Assembly: GCA_001724355.1 (NCBI GenBank)
Contig: MEEF01000031.1
Coordinates: forward strand, 1 to 34,569
Direction: 5' to 3'
From: Mesorhizobium sp. SCN 65-20
Lineage (GTDB): Bacteria; Pseudomonadota; Alphaproteobacteria; Rhizobiales; Rhizobiaceae
Length of the DNA stretch: 34,569 bases
The notes under the pieces were generated by a model. That model saw only the letters and a program-made list of their open reading frames with translations, made no database searches and was not told where the DNA came from. Each line of letters starts with the position of its first letter. Position 1 is the first letter of the stretch. A program made the position numbers and the translations under genes. Shown piece after piece: positions 1 to 7,052 of this stretch.

Positions 1-1426
1 CGCCATCGGCTACTTCCGCCACGACATGGGCATGGGCGAAGCCGCCGACGTGTTCATCAAGCTGTCGGTCGGCGACGGCCTGGTCACCCAGATCCCGGCC
101 CTCATCGTCTCGCTCGCCGCGGGCCTCCTGGTCTCCAAGGGCGGCACGCGCGGTTCGGCCGATCAGGCCGTGTTCGGCCAGCTTGGCGCCTATCCGCGCG
201 CCCTCTACGTCGCCGCCGGCCTGTTGGTGCTGCTCGCCCTGATGCCAGGCCTGCCGATGTTCCCCTTCATCTCGCTGGCCGCGGCCATGGGCGCGCTCGC
301 CTACGTCATCCCGATGCAGCACAAGCGTCGCGTGGCTGAAGCCGAGGCCGAGAAGCAGCTGGTCGAGGCCGAGAAGGTCGAGGAAGAGAAGAACTCGGTG
401 AAGGCGTCGCTCGCCACCGCCGAGATCGAACTGCTGATCGGCAAGCAGTTGTCCACGCGCCTGCTGTCGTCGCACCAGGAACTCGCCTTCCGCATGTCCA
501 AGATGCGCAAGAAGTTCGCCACCCAATACGGTTTCGTGGTCCCCGAGGTGCGGCTCACCGACGACTTCTCGATCCCGCCCAAGAGCTACCAGATCAAGAT
601 CCATGGCACCGTCGTCGCCGAATACCAGATGCGCGTCGGCGAGATCATGGTCCTGCTCGGCTCGCGCGACATCCCGGACATTCCGGGCGAGGAAGTGCGC
701 GAACCGGCCTTCGGCATGCGCGCCTATTCGGTGCTCGATTCCTTCGCCGAGGACCTGAAGCGCGAGCAGTTCACCTTCGCCGACAACATGTCGGTGCTGC
801 TCACCCACCTTTCCGAGGTGATCCGCAACAACCTGCCGCAGTTGCTCTCCTACAAGGACATGAAGGCGCTGCTCGAGCGGCAGGACCCGGAATACCGCAA
901 GCTCGCCGACGAGATCTGCTCGTCGCACATCACCTACCCCGGCCTGCAGGCGGTGCTGAAGCTGCTGCTCGCCGAGCGGGTCTCGATCCGCAACCTGCAC
1001 CTCATCATCGAGGCGATCGCCGAGATCGCCCCCCACATCCGCCGCACCGAACAGATCGTCGAGCACGTGCGCATCCGCATGGCCCAGCAGATCTGCGGCG
1101 ATCTCAGCGAAAGCGGCGCGCTCAAGGTGCTGCGCCTCGGCAACCGCTGGGACCTCGCCTTCCACCAGAGCCTCAAGCGCGATGCCAAGGGCGAGGTGCG
1201 CGAGTTCGACATCGACCCGCGCCAGCTCGAGGAATTCGGCCAGGACGCCTCCAAGGCGATCCGCACCCATCTCGAGGCGGGCGAGCGTTTCGTCATCGTC
1301 ACCGCACCCGACGCGCGCCCCTATGTCCGCATGATCATCGAACGCCTGTTCCCGACGCTTCCGGTGCTCAGCCACGTCGAGATCGCCAAGGGCGTCGAGC
1401 TGCGCGTGCTCGGGACGATCTCGTGA
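1..1426 (+). CDS. flhA: Flagellar biosynthesis protein FlhA (5'-truncated by window edge)
   Basis: FlhA is the large inner-membrane component of the flagellar type III export gate; its cytoplasmic domain docks chaperone-substrate complexes. The reading frame is open from base 2, so the gene begins upstream of the window. About 474 C-terminal residues are present, out of roughly 690-700 usual for the family. Near the start the export-gate signature [18 protein letters not shown] is visible, followed by the last two membrane segments (about 200-310), a charged Glu/Lys linker (about 330-410) and the complete cytoplasmic domain, including the [19 protein letters not shown] and [12 protein letters not shown]-type segments. 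The stop (1424-1426) overlaps the fliR start by 4 bases (GTGA), so the two are translationally coupled. Identification is secure; only the N-terminal part cannot be judged. Confidence 0.97.
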   Translation, partial: AIGYFRHDMGMGEAADVFIKLSVGDGLVTQIPALIVSLAAGLLVSKGGTRGSADQAVFGQLGAYPRALYVAAGLLVLLALMPGLPMFPFISLAAAMGALAYVIPMQHKRRVAEAEAEKQLVEAEKVEEEKNSVKASLATAEIELLIGKQLSTRLLSSHQELAFRMSKMRKKFATQYGFVVPEVRLTDDFSIPPKSYQIKIHGTVVAEYQMRVGEIMVLLGSRDIPDIPGEEVREPAFGMRAYSVLDSFAEDLKREQFTFADNMSVLLTHLSEVIRNNLPQLLSYKDMKALLERQDPEYRKLADEICSSHITYPGLQAVLKLLLAERVSIRNLHLIIEAIAEIAPHIRRTEQIVEHVRIRMAQQICGDLSESGALKVLRLGNRWDLAFHQSLKRDAKGEVREFDIDPRQLEEFGQDASKAIRTHLEAGERFVIVTAPDARPYVRMIIERLFPTLPVLSHVEIAKGVELRVLGTIS

Positions 1427-2175
1427 ACCTCGCCGCGCAAGGGTTCGTCCTTGCGGCGTTCCTCGCCTTCTGCCGCATCGGCGCCTGCTTCATGCTGATG
1501 CCCGGCCTGTCGAGCGCGCGCGTGTCGCTCCACATCCGCCTGTTCGTCGCCCTGGCCGCCACCGGCGGCCTGCTGGTCCATCTTTGGGACCAGATCGCGC
1601 CGTTCGTCGACGCCCGCCCCGGCGTGCTCATGCCTATGATCGCCTCGGAACTGCTGATCGGCGGCCTCATCGGCCTGATGGCCCGGCTCTACATCCTGGC
1701 GTTGATGTTCATCGGCTCGGCCATCGCCATGCTGATCGGCTACAGCGGCGTCGGCGGAACGGCGCTCGAGGAGAACGAGCCGCAGGCAGCGCTCGCCTCG
1801 ATCATCTCGTTCTCGGCGCTGCTCCTGCTCTTCGTGTTCAACTTCCACCACGAGATCATCCGCGCGCTGGTGGCCTCCTACAGGGTCGCGCCGGTCAACA
1901 TGTTCTTCAATCCGCAGGCAGCACTTGTTGACGTCACCGACACGCTGTCGGAGAGCTTCATGGTGGTGCTCAGGCTCGGCAGCCCGTTCATCGCCTATGC
2001 GCTCCTGGTCAACCTGACCATCGGCTTCGTCAACAAGCTGACGCCGCAGATCCCGGTCTACTTCATCTCGCTGCCCTTCGTCATCGCCGGCGGCCTGATC
2101 CTCGTCTACTTCGGCATCGGCAGCATGCTCAGCCTGTTCGCCGACGGTTTCGTCGACATCACCATCGGGAGGTAG
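1423..2175 (+). CDS. fliR: Flagellar biosynthetic protein FliR
   Basis: FliR is an integral membrane part of the FliPQR core of the flagellar export gate. The 250-residue product has the usual family length and is hydrophobic throughout, with about six membrane segments. It carries FliR-like stretches such as [14 protein letters not shown] near residue 30, the [14 protein letters not shown] segment near 80, and the C-terminal [19 protein letters not shown] region that is strongly conserved. The start is a GTG overlapping the flhA stop; there is no separate Shine-Dalgarno gap, consistent with coupling. The order flhA-fliR followed by small flagellar genes is typical of rhizobial flagellar regulons. 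Confidence 0.96.
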   Translation: MNLAAQGFVLAAFLAFCRIGACFMLMPGLSSARVSLHIRLFVALAATGGLLVHLWDQIAPFVDARPGVLMPMIASELLIGGLIGLMARLYILALMFIGSAIAMLIGYSGVGGTALEENEPQAALASIISFSALLLLFVFNFHHEIIRALVASYRVAPVNMFFNPQAALVDVTDTLSESFMVVLRLGSPFIAYALLVNLTIGFVNKLTPQIPVYFISLPFVIAGGLILVYFGIGSMLSLFADGFVDITIGR

Positions 2176-2177
2176 CC

Positions 2178-2564
2178 ATGGTGCAGCGCAGGGACAGGCT
2201 GAAGAAGCTGGTCAAGGTTCAGGAGCAACTCAAGGCGCTGCACGAGACCCGTCACGCCGGCTACGTGGCGCAAGCCGTGGCTGCGGACGCCGAGGCGCGC
2301 GACCTGACGGTGAGCTTCGACGGCGACAGCGCCATGCCGCAGCTGTTCCCCGAACTCTACCACCAGCGCATTTCGGCAGCACTCGCTCGGCGCCAGCTCA
2401 ACCTCGGGCTGGCCAGCGTGGAGGCCTCCAAGGTCGCGGCGGCGACCGCCCGCACCAACATGGTCGAGCGCGCCTATCGCGACGCCCGCCGCCGCGACGA
2501 ACGCGACAGCGCCGACCGCGAACGCCTGGAAATCATTGAGAGACGGTCGGGCGAGGACAAGTAA
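2178..2564 (+). CDS. Small coiled-coil flagellar-locus protein, FliJ-like
   Basis: The 128-residue product is highly charged and almost entirely helical, with Arg/Lys/Glu-rich heptads at both ends (residues 1-30 and 90-128). It has no signal peptide or membrane segment. That size, charge and coiled-coil character, between fliR and flgJ, suggest a FliJ-type export-apparatus stalk or escort protein, but no decisive signature was recognised. A good ribosome-binding site (GGGAGG, 2167-2172) lies five bases before the ATG, and the gene starts two bases after the fliR stop. The FliJ assignment is inference from position and composition; a lineage-specific flagellar protein is the alternative. Confidence 0.6.
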   Translation: MVQRRDRLKKLVKVQEQLKALHETRHAGYVAQAVAADAEARDLTVSFDGDSAMPQLFPELYHQRISAALARRQLNLGLASVEASKVAAATARTNMVERAYRDARRRDERDSADRERLEIIERRSGEDK

Positions 2565-2626
2565 GGTTGCCACAAGCTTGACCCGCCACAATCAGCGGTA
2601 ACGAAATTCGGAAAGGCGAGCCAGCT

Positions 2627-3175
2627 TTGGCGATCTCACCACCCAGCGACATTGTTCTGGACGTAGCCAGGGCCGTTGAGCCGGCCGGCGTTCAGGCTGC
2701 GCGCGCCGCGCTGGCCAACCGCAGCGGAGCTGCAAGCGGCACCTTTTCGCTCGGCGAGGAGACGGTCACGGCAGGCCTTTCGCGCCAACCGGACAAGGCC
2801 GCTCCGGCGGAGAGCATGAAGCGTTTCGAGGCGATGGTGCTGCAGACCTTCATCGAGAACATGCTGCCGCAGAACGCCGAGGGCGTGTACGGCAAGGGCA
2901 TGGCCGGCGACATGTGGAAGTCAATGATGGCCGAGCAGATTGCCGACACGGTCGCCGAGCGCGGCGGCATCGGCATCGCGAAGACGGTCGCGCGCGACTA
3001 CTACGTCCAGAACGAACAGGCGGTGCCGGTCGGCGCCGTATCGGGCGGTCCCGAACAGACTGCGCTCGACGAGCAGACGAGCCAGGCGACCGCGCTCATC
3101 CAGGAAATGCAACGCAAGATGATGCAGTCGCTCGCGGGCGGCGGCACAGCTTCTTCCACTGACACCGAATTGTAG
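2627..3175 (+). CDS. flgJ: FlgJ-type flagellar rod-binding protein (TTG start)
   Basis: The 182-residue protein contains the rod-binding domain of FlgJ at about residues 60-130: the ESMKRFEAMVLQTFIENMLP helix, the MAGDMWKSMMAEQIAD segment and a GGIGIAK stretch. This domain caps and assembles the flagellar rod in the periplasm. The muramidase (SLT/NLPC) domain found in enterobacterial FlgJ is absent, as is usual in alphaproteobacteria, where a separate lytic enzyme opens the wall. No in-frame ATG precedes the domain, so the TTG at 2627, preceded by GAAAGGCGAG (2611-2620), is the best start. It sits in the flagellar operon, 62 bases after the FliJ-like gene. Confidence 0.85.
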   Translation: MAISPPSDIVLDVARAVEPAGVQAARAALANRSGAASGTFSLGEETVTAGLSRQPDKAAPAESMKRFEAMVLQTFIENMLPQNAEGVYGKGMAGDMWKSMMAEQIADTVAERGGIGIAKTVARDYYVQNEQAVPVGAVSGGPEQTALDEQTSQATALIQEMQRKMMQSLAGGGTASSTDTEL

Positions 3176-3185
3176 AGGGTAAGAT

Positions 3186-3608
3186 ATGTCGGGACCTTCC
3201 GAATACAGGCCGAATCTTCCGGCCAAGACTGATGCCGTGGATGCAGCAACCCAGCAGGCCCGGCCCGGCAACATCGGCGCCATCATCAATCGCATCGAAG
3301 AGGCGGTCGAAGAGGAGACCGCCTCGATCCGCACCGACATCCGCTTCGACATCAAGGCGTCGAACGCGCGCAAGAGCCGTTATCTCTACGAATTGACCCG
3401 CGCCACCAAGGGCCTTGTCGAGGGAGACTTCCCCGCCGACCTGAAAGTCGGGGTCGACCGCCTTCGCGACAAGCTGGTGGCCAATGAGCGGGCGATCCTG
3501 GCCCATCTCAGCGCCGTCAGCGAGGTCGCCGGCCTGCTCAAGGACGCCATCCAGCGCTCCGAGGCCGACGGCACCTACTCGGCCAACGAATTCGGATGGG
3601 CAAGGTGA
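3186..3608 (+). CDS. FlgN-like flagellar export chaperone candidate
   Basis: The 140-residue soluble protein is mainly alpha-helical. After a polar leader of about 30 residues it has a long amphipathic helix (NIGAIINRIEEAVEEETASI), an ARKSRYLYELTRATKG stretch and a C-terminal helix. This layout, including the '..KSR.LYELTRA' segment, resembles FlgN-type chaperones that hold hook-filament junction proteins before export. Position directly downstream of flgJ supports a flagellar role. A ribosome-binding site (GAGGGTAAG) precedes the ATG, and the 3' end overlaps the next gene by 13 bases. The chaperone call rests on pattern and context. Confidence 0.6.
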   Translation: MSGPSEYRPNLPAKTDAVDAATQQARPGNIGAIINRIEEAVEEETASIRTDIRFDIKASNARKSRYLYELTRATKGLVEGDFPADLKVGVDRLRDKLVANERAILAHLSAVSEVAGLLKDAIQRSEADGTYSANEFGWAR

Positions 3609-4117
3609 TCAAGTTCATTGCGGCGGCTCTATGGATTGTCGCCGTGACGCTCGGCGCGGTCTTCTACTCGTTTCAGGCAGCGGCCAACCGGCCGACGGCA
3701 GAAGCGGCGAAGCCAATGTTCGGCGGACTGGACTACGTCAAGACCGATGTCATCTCGGTGCCTCTGCTCAAGGGCGAGCGCGTCGAGGGCTATTTCCTCA
3801 CGCGCCTCGTCTACACCGTCGAGCCGAAAAAGGTCGCGACCCTTTCGGTGCCGCCGGCTGCGCTGATCACCGACCAGGTCTATTCCTATCTCTACGGCAA
3901 CCCGCAGATCGACTTCACCAAGCAGGAGAAGCTCGATCTCGACGCGTTCCGGAACGGCATCCGCGACAGCATCAATGCCCGCGTCGGCGACAAGCTGGTG
4001 CATGAAGTGCTGGTCGAGCAGGTCGACTTCCTCACCCCGGACGATGTTCGCGACAACGCGGTCCGCCGCCGCGAACGGGCCAAGACCGACCTGGCCAACC
4101 AGGCTCCTGCCCCGTAA
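3596..4117 (+). CDS. Single-pass membrane protein of the flagellar operon, function unknown (FliL-like layout)
   Basis: The 173-residue protein has one N-terminal membrane segment (about residues 5-25, FIAAALWIVAVTLGAVFYS) and a periplasmic domain of about 145 residues ending in a charged tail. The domain contains a strand-rich core (PLLKGERVEGYFLTRLVYTV) and a terminal helix (FRNGIRDSINARVG). A short anchor followed by an SPFH/FliL-like periplasmic domain recalls FliL-type basal-body proteins, but the similarity is architectural only. The start overlaps the preceding FlgN-like gene by 13 bases, so it is very likely co-translated with the flagellar operon. It is the last gene before a hairpin. 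Confidence 0.7.
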   Translation: MGKVIKFIAAALWIVAVTLGAVFYSFQAAANRPTAEAAKPMFGGLDYVKTDVISVPLLKGERVEGYFLTRLVYTVEPKKVATLSVPPAALITDQVYSYLYGNPQIDFTKQEKLDLDAFRNGIRDSINARVGDKLVHEVLVEQVDFLTPDDVRDNAVRRRERAKTDLANQAPAP

Positions 4118-4137
4118 CTCCGCACTCACGGCTACGG

Positions 4138-4161
4138 CGCCAGCGTGACGCAGCGCTGGCG
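4138..4161 (+). terminator. Hairpin at the end of the flagellar operon
   Basis: CGCCAGCG (4138-4145) pairs perfectly with CGCTGGCG (4154-4161) around an 8-base loop and is followed by TTAAAA. It lies 20 bases after the last flagellar stop codon. The T-tract is poor, so termination may be partial or Rho-assisted. Confidence 0.5.
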
Positions 4162-4168
4162 TTAAAAC

Positions 4169-4202
4169 TACGTTGACGTAAACGTAAGTTGACCGGTATA
4201 GC
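4169..4202 (+). promoter_or_regulatory. Palindromic operator overlapping a candidate promoter of the SCP-2 gene
   Basis: TACGTTGACGTAAACGTA (4169-4186) is a near-perfect 18-bp palindrome (8 of 9 pairs) centred on ACGT. It contains a -35-like TTGACG (4173-4178); 18 bases on is a -10-like TATAGC (4197-4202). A second TTGACC follows at 4189-4194. An operator covering the -35 with a slightly long spacer is the usual geometry for MerR-family regulators, and ACGT-rich palindromes of this sort are known, from memory, for the LiuR type that controls acyl-CoA and branched-chain amino acid catabolism. The regulator identity is inference. Confidence 0.55.
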
Positions 4203-4293
4203 CTGATCTATCCTGCGACACGGACCGGCACCGACCGGATCGGTCCGGGGAGGACGGGCGCCAGGCGCCCTTTGACAAGATCAGGAGAGAGCC

Positions 4294-4578
4294 ATGGGCA
4301 TTCAGGCAGTCGCAGACCAGATCAAGGCCAAGGTGGAAAGCTCGGGCTTCGACCGCTCGGTGAAGTTCGACACCGGCGCCGACGGCGTCATCGTCATCGA
4401 CGGCGGCACGCTGTCCACCACCGACGCGCCGGCCGACTGCACCATCAAGCTGTCACTCGACGATCTCGAGTCGCTGATCGCAGGCGACCTGAACCCGACG
4501 ATGGCTTTCATGACCGGCAAGATCAAGGTCGAGGGCGACATGAGCGTCGCCATGGGCCTGAGCAAGCTGCTCGGCTGA
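4294..4578 (+). CDS. SCP-2 sterol-carrier domain protein
   Basis: This 94-residue protein is essentially one SCP-2 fold, a small hydrophobic-pocket domain that binds lipids or acyl-CoAs. Family-typical features are the alternating strands, the C..KLSLDDLESLIAG helix-turn segment (residues 49-65) and the closing PTMAFMTGKIKVEGDMSVAM stretch. The start is supported by AGGAGAG shortly before the ATG. It is a stand-alone gene between a flagellar operon and a convergent acetyltransferase, behind its own palindromic promoter. Bacterial members are associated with fatty-acid or acyl-CoA metabolism, but the ligand cannot be read from the sequence. Confidence 0.88.
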   Translation: MGIQAVADQIKAKVESSGFDRSVKFDTGADGVIVIDGGTLSTTDAPADCTIKLSLDDLESLIAGDLNPTMAFMTGKIKVEGDMSVAMGLSKLLG

Positions 4579-4592
4579 GGCATCGCCAGCGG

Positions 4593-4622
4593 CGACGCGC
4601 ATTCCGCAGAGGCGGCGCGTCG
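4593..4622 (+). terminator. GC-rich hairpin after the SCP-2 gene
   Basis: CGACGCGC (4593-4600) pairs with GCGCGTCG (4615-4622) over a 14-base loop, 14 bases after the SCP-2 stop. No T-tract follows, so it may be a transcript-stabilising or Rho-associated structure rather than a strict intrinsic terminator. Confidence 0.4.
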
Positions 4623-4646
4623 CTCTAGCACCGATATGTGAGGTTT

Positions 4647-4681
4647 GACCATCCCTTCGCCGCCAGGCCGAAGGGATGGTC
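4647..4681. terminator. Perfect 13-bp hairpin between convergent genes
   Basis: GACCATCCCTTCG (4647-4659) and CGAAGGGATGGTC (4669-4681) form an uninterrupted 13-bp stem with a 9-base loop. It sits between the convergent SCP-2 (+) and GNAT (-) genes, immediately next to the GNAT stop codon, and is well placed to act on both strands. Neither side has a strong T-run. Confidence 0.5.
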
Positions 4682-4684
4682 CGG

Positions 4685-5251
4685 TCAGGCGGCCAGGCGC
4701 GCGCGCTCGTTCTTGAGCTTGCGGCCGGCGGCCTTGAGGGTGCCACTGGTACCGTCCAGAGCACCCGAAACCAGTTCCAGCGCGAGGAAGCGCTCGCGCT
4801 CATAGGGTCCCGGCATCGCCAGCGACCCCGTCTTCTCCGCCGTGAACCCGAAGCGCGCGTAGTACGGCGCATCGCCGACCAGCAGCACGGCGCGGTGGCC
4901 AAGACGTGCGGCCTCCACGACTGCGTGGCGCATCAATGCCGAGCCGATGCCGGCACTCTTCACCGACGGGTCGACCGCGAGCGGGCCGAGCAGCAACGCT
5001 GTCGGCCCGCCCTCGCCAAGCCGTACATCCCAAAGGCGCACGGTGCCGACGACCATGCCGGCCTCGTCGCGCGCGACGAAGGCAAGCCCCTCGGACGGGC
5101 GCCTGCCACGGCGCAACTTCTCAGACGACTTCTTGCGCCGCTTCGGACCCATGGCGCGATCGAGCAGCGCCTCACGCGCTCTAACGTCTGCAAAGGTTTC
5201 GGCTACGACCGCAATTTCGGGCGAGGTTTTGGCAACTTCTTCGATGTTCAT
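4685..5251 (-). CDS. GNAT-family N-acetyltransferase
   Basis: The 188-residue product has a GNAT fold. The core acetyl-CoA-binding motif A is LGPLAVDPSVKSAGIGSALM (about residues 88-107, with the K..GIG pyrophosphate loop), and motif B follows as VLLVGDAPYYARFGF (about 122-136). These match the YhbS-like subgroup. The N-terminal part has an unusual basic patch (KRRKKSSEKLRRGRR, about 37-51). It transfers acetyl groups from acetyl-CoA to an unknown amine. It lies just downstream of the decarboxylase gene on the same strand with a 121-base gap; whether it acetylates a polyamine is speculation. Confidence 0.85.
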   Translation of the reverse strand: MNIEEVAKTSPEIAVVAETFADVRAREALLDRAMGPKRRKKSSEKLRRGRRPSEGLAFVARDEAGMVVGTVRLWDVRLGEGGPTALLLGPLAVDPSVKSAGIGSALMRHAVVEAARLGHRAVLLVGDAPYYARFGFTAEKTGSLAMPGPYERERFLALELVSGALDGTSGTLKAAGRKLKNERARLAA

Positions 5252-5340
5252 TTCCGCGATCCTTCACGAGCGGAGATCTGTTCCACAAGCGAACCCGATC
5301 GGGCGCACTGTAAGCAGCACGCCCGCCGGGGTGATCTGAT

Positions 5341-5372
5341 CGGCTCCGGCGCCGGGGCGCCGTTTCGAGCCG
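5341..5372 (-). terminator. Hairpin directly after the decarboxylase stop
   Basis: CGGCTC (5341-5346) pairs with GAGCCG (5367-5372), and a second inner GGCGCC pair can extend the fold. It abuts the stop codon of the decarboxylase on the minus strand. No T-run follows, so read-through into the GNAT gene is possible. Confidence 0.3.
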
Positions 5373-6506
5373 TCAGATCACGTAGGATCGGAGAGGCTCG
5401 AAGCCGTTGAAGGCGACCGCCGAGTAGGTGGTCGTGTAGGCGCCGGTGCCTTCGATCAGCACCTCGTCGCCGATGGTCAGCGACAGCGGCAGCGGATACG
5501 GCGCCTTCTCGTAGAGCACGTCGGCCGAGTCGCAGGTCGGGCCTGCGAGCACGCAAGGGCTCTTCTCGTCCGCGTCGCGCGACGTCACGATCGGGTAGCG
5601 GATCGCCTCGTCCATCGTCTCGGCGAGACCGCCGAACTTGCCGATGTCGAGGAACACCCAGCGCACGTTGTCGTTGTCGGCCTTCTTGGAGATGAGGACG
5701 ACTTCCGACCTGATGACGCCGGCATTGCCCACCATGCCGCGGCCCGGCTCGATGATCGTCTCCGGGATGTTGTTGCCGAAGTGCTTGCTCAGGTACTCGA
5801 AGATCGCCTGGCCGTAGGCCTGCGCCGCCGGAACGTCCTTCAGGTAGCGCGTCGGGAAGCCGCCACCCATGTTGACCATGCCGAGCGCGATGCCTTCCGC
5901 TGCAAGCTTCTCGAAGACCATCTTGGCGTCGCCCAGCGCGCGATCCCAGGCCGAGAGATCGGTCTGCTGGGAGCCGACATGGAACGACACGCCATAGGCA
6001 TCGAGCCCGAGGGACTTGGCATGGCGCAGCACGTCCACGGCCATCTCGGGCACACAGCCGAACTTGCGCGACAGCGGCCACTCGGCGCCTTCGCCGTCGG
6101 CCAGCACACGGCAGAAGACCCGGCTGCCGGGAGCGGCGCGGGCGACCTTCTCCACCTCTTCGACCGAGTCGACGGCGTAGAGGCGGATGCCCAGTTCGAA
6201 GGCGCGCGCAACATCGCGCTCCTTCTTGATCGTGTTGCCGAAAGAGATGCGCTCGGCCGGCGCACCGGCATCCATGGCCATCTCGATCTCGGCAACAGAC
6301 GCGGTGTCGAAGGACGAGCCCATCGCAGCAAGCAGGCGCAGGATTTCCGGTGCCGGGTTTGCTTTCACCGCGTAATAAATCTTGGATTCAGGCATGGCCT
6401 TCTCGAAGGCGCGGAAATTGTCGCGCACGACATCGAGATCGACGACGAGGCACGGGCCGTTCGGGCGTCGGGTGGCAAGGAAGTCGAGGATGCGCTGAGT
6501 GGCCAT
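5373..6506 (-). CDS. Ornithine/lysine decarboxylase, fold type III (alanine-racemase-like)
   Basis: This 377-residue PLP enzyme decarboxylates ornithine (to putrescine) and possibly lysine (to cadaverine), the entry to polyamine synthesis. Visible features are the PLP lysine in YYAVKAN (Lys48), HVGSQ (176-180), the phosphate-binding GGGFP (214-218), EPGR (253-256), and the catalytic cysteine of GPTCDSAD (Cys325). This is the short eukaryote-like ODC group used by rhizobia rather than the ~720-residue enterobacterial SpeC/SpeF type. An upstream in-frame ATG at 6536 exists, but the ATG at 6506 has GGAGAG six bases before it and gives the family length. Expression is probably controlled by the structured leader at 6507-6783. 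Substrate preference (Orn vs Lys) cannot be settled by eye. Confidence 0.93.
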   Translation of the reverse strand: MATQRILDFLATRRPNGPCLVVDLDVVRDNFRAFEKAMPESKIYYAVKANPAPEILRLLAAMGSSFDTASVAEIEMAMDAGAPAERISFGNTIKKERDVARAFELGIRLYAVDSVEEVEKVARAAPGSRVFCRVLADGEGAEWPLSRKFGCVPEMAVDVLRHAKSLGLDAYGVSFHVGSQQTDLSAWDRALGDAKMVFEKLAAEGIALGMVNMGGGFPTRYLKDVPAAQAYGQAIFEYLSKHFGNNIPETIIEPGRGMVGNAGVIRSEVVLISKKADNDNVRWVFLDIGKFGGLAETMDEAIRYPIVTSRDADEKSPCVLAGPTCDSADVLYEKAPYPLPLSLTIGDEVLIEGTGAYTTTYSAVAFNGFEPLRSYVI

Positions 6507-6783
6507 AGGTCTCTCCATTCGCGCGGACCGTTCCACGCAAAGCTCAAGCAGCGGGACGGTCGCTCTTCGACCGGTCTATCCCGCAGTGGACAAAGTGCAT
6601 GACGACTGCCCACGAGCCCGGCCTTTGGAGATCCCGGAACCATGAACGCGTTGTCACGCGGCGGTGAGCGAACGCCTTGCGGCGAATGCTCGCTTTGTCT
6701 GCCTTGGCTTGGATGGGAGACCCGTCCGCACTGCCGGCAATGAAGGTGTGCCTCTTCAGTAACCCCGGCTTATGGACAGCCGG
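6507..6783 (-). ncRNA. Structured 5' leader of the decarboxylase (speF-leader candidate)
   Basis: About 270 bases upstream of the decarboxylase hold no gene but several hairpins on the coding strand. The strongest pairs 6551-6556 with 6579-6584 and 6557-6562 with 6568-6573, with a 5-base bulge; another is 6765-6770 with 6778-6783. A GGTC/GACC pair (about 6508-6528) can enclose the GGAGAG ribosome-binding site of the gene. A cis-acting RNA called speF is known upstream of ornithine decarboxylase genes in alphaproteobacteria, and this is exactly its genomic position. The match to that family is inferred from location and structure, not from alignment; the exact 5' end is unknown. Confidence 0.5.
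6544..6600 (-). CDS. Possible 18-codon upstream ORF in the decarboxylase leader
   Basis: An ATG at 6600 opens a short frame that reads MHFVHCGIDRSKSDRPAA and stops at 6544-6546, 37 bases before the decarboxylase start. Its second half encodes one side and the loop of the leader hairpin 6551-6584, so ribosomes translating it would open that hairpin. No good Shine-Dalgarno is visible, and it could be a chance ORF. Leader peptides that sense ornithine control polyamine genes in enterobacteria, which is why it is listed. Confidence 0.2.
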   Translation of the reverse strand: MHFVHCGIDRSKSDRPAA

Positions 6784-7052
6784 AAGAGAACCAGAAAGGC
6801 CCGCACCGTCGTTGCTTCAAGGCGTCCTCGGATCGGCGGTTGGCCGCTGAACCGACCGGGCTCGTTACTTCCCGGGTACCGTCCCGAAATCCTCGCCATT
6901 CGAGGTTCGGGGGACGCCCACAGGCACGTGCGACTTTGGGCAAACCGGGATATATGCACCTCGTCCGTCACAATCAATCGAAAATCGGACCCCGGCTTGA
7001 AAAATTGCGATCGTCGAACAATGCTGGCGGCATCGTACACAAGGTACAAACG

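Noticed and set aside
5248-6081. 277-codon minus frame overlapping the decarboxylase
   Set aside because: Off-frame shadow with Arg/Gly-rich content; the decarboxylase frame has all catalytic motifs.
6840-7052. Amidase N-terminal extension of 71 residues
   Set aside because: The extra residues are Arg/Pro-rich, lack a ribosome-binding site and are absent from the amidase pattern that begins at 7053.
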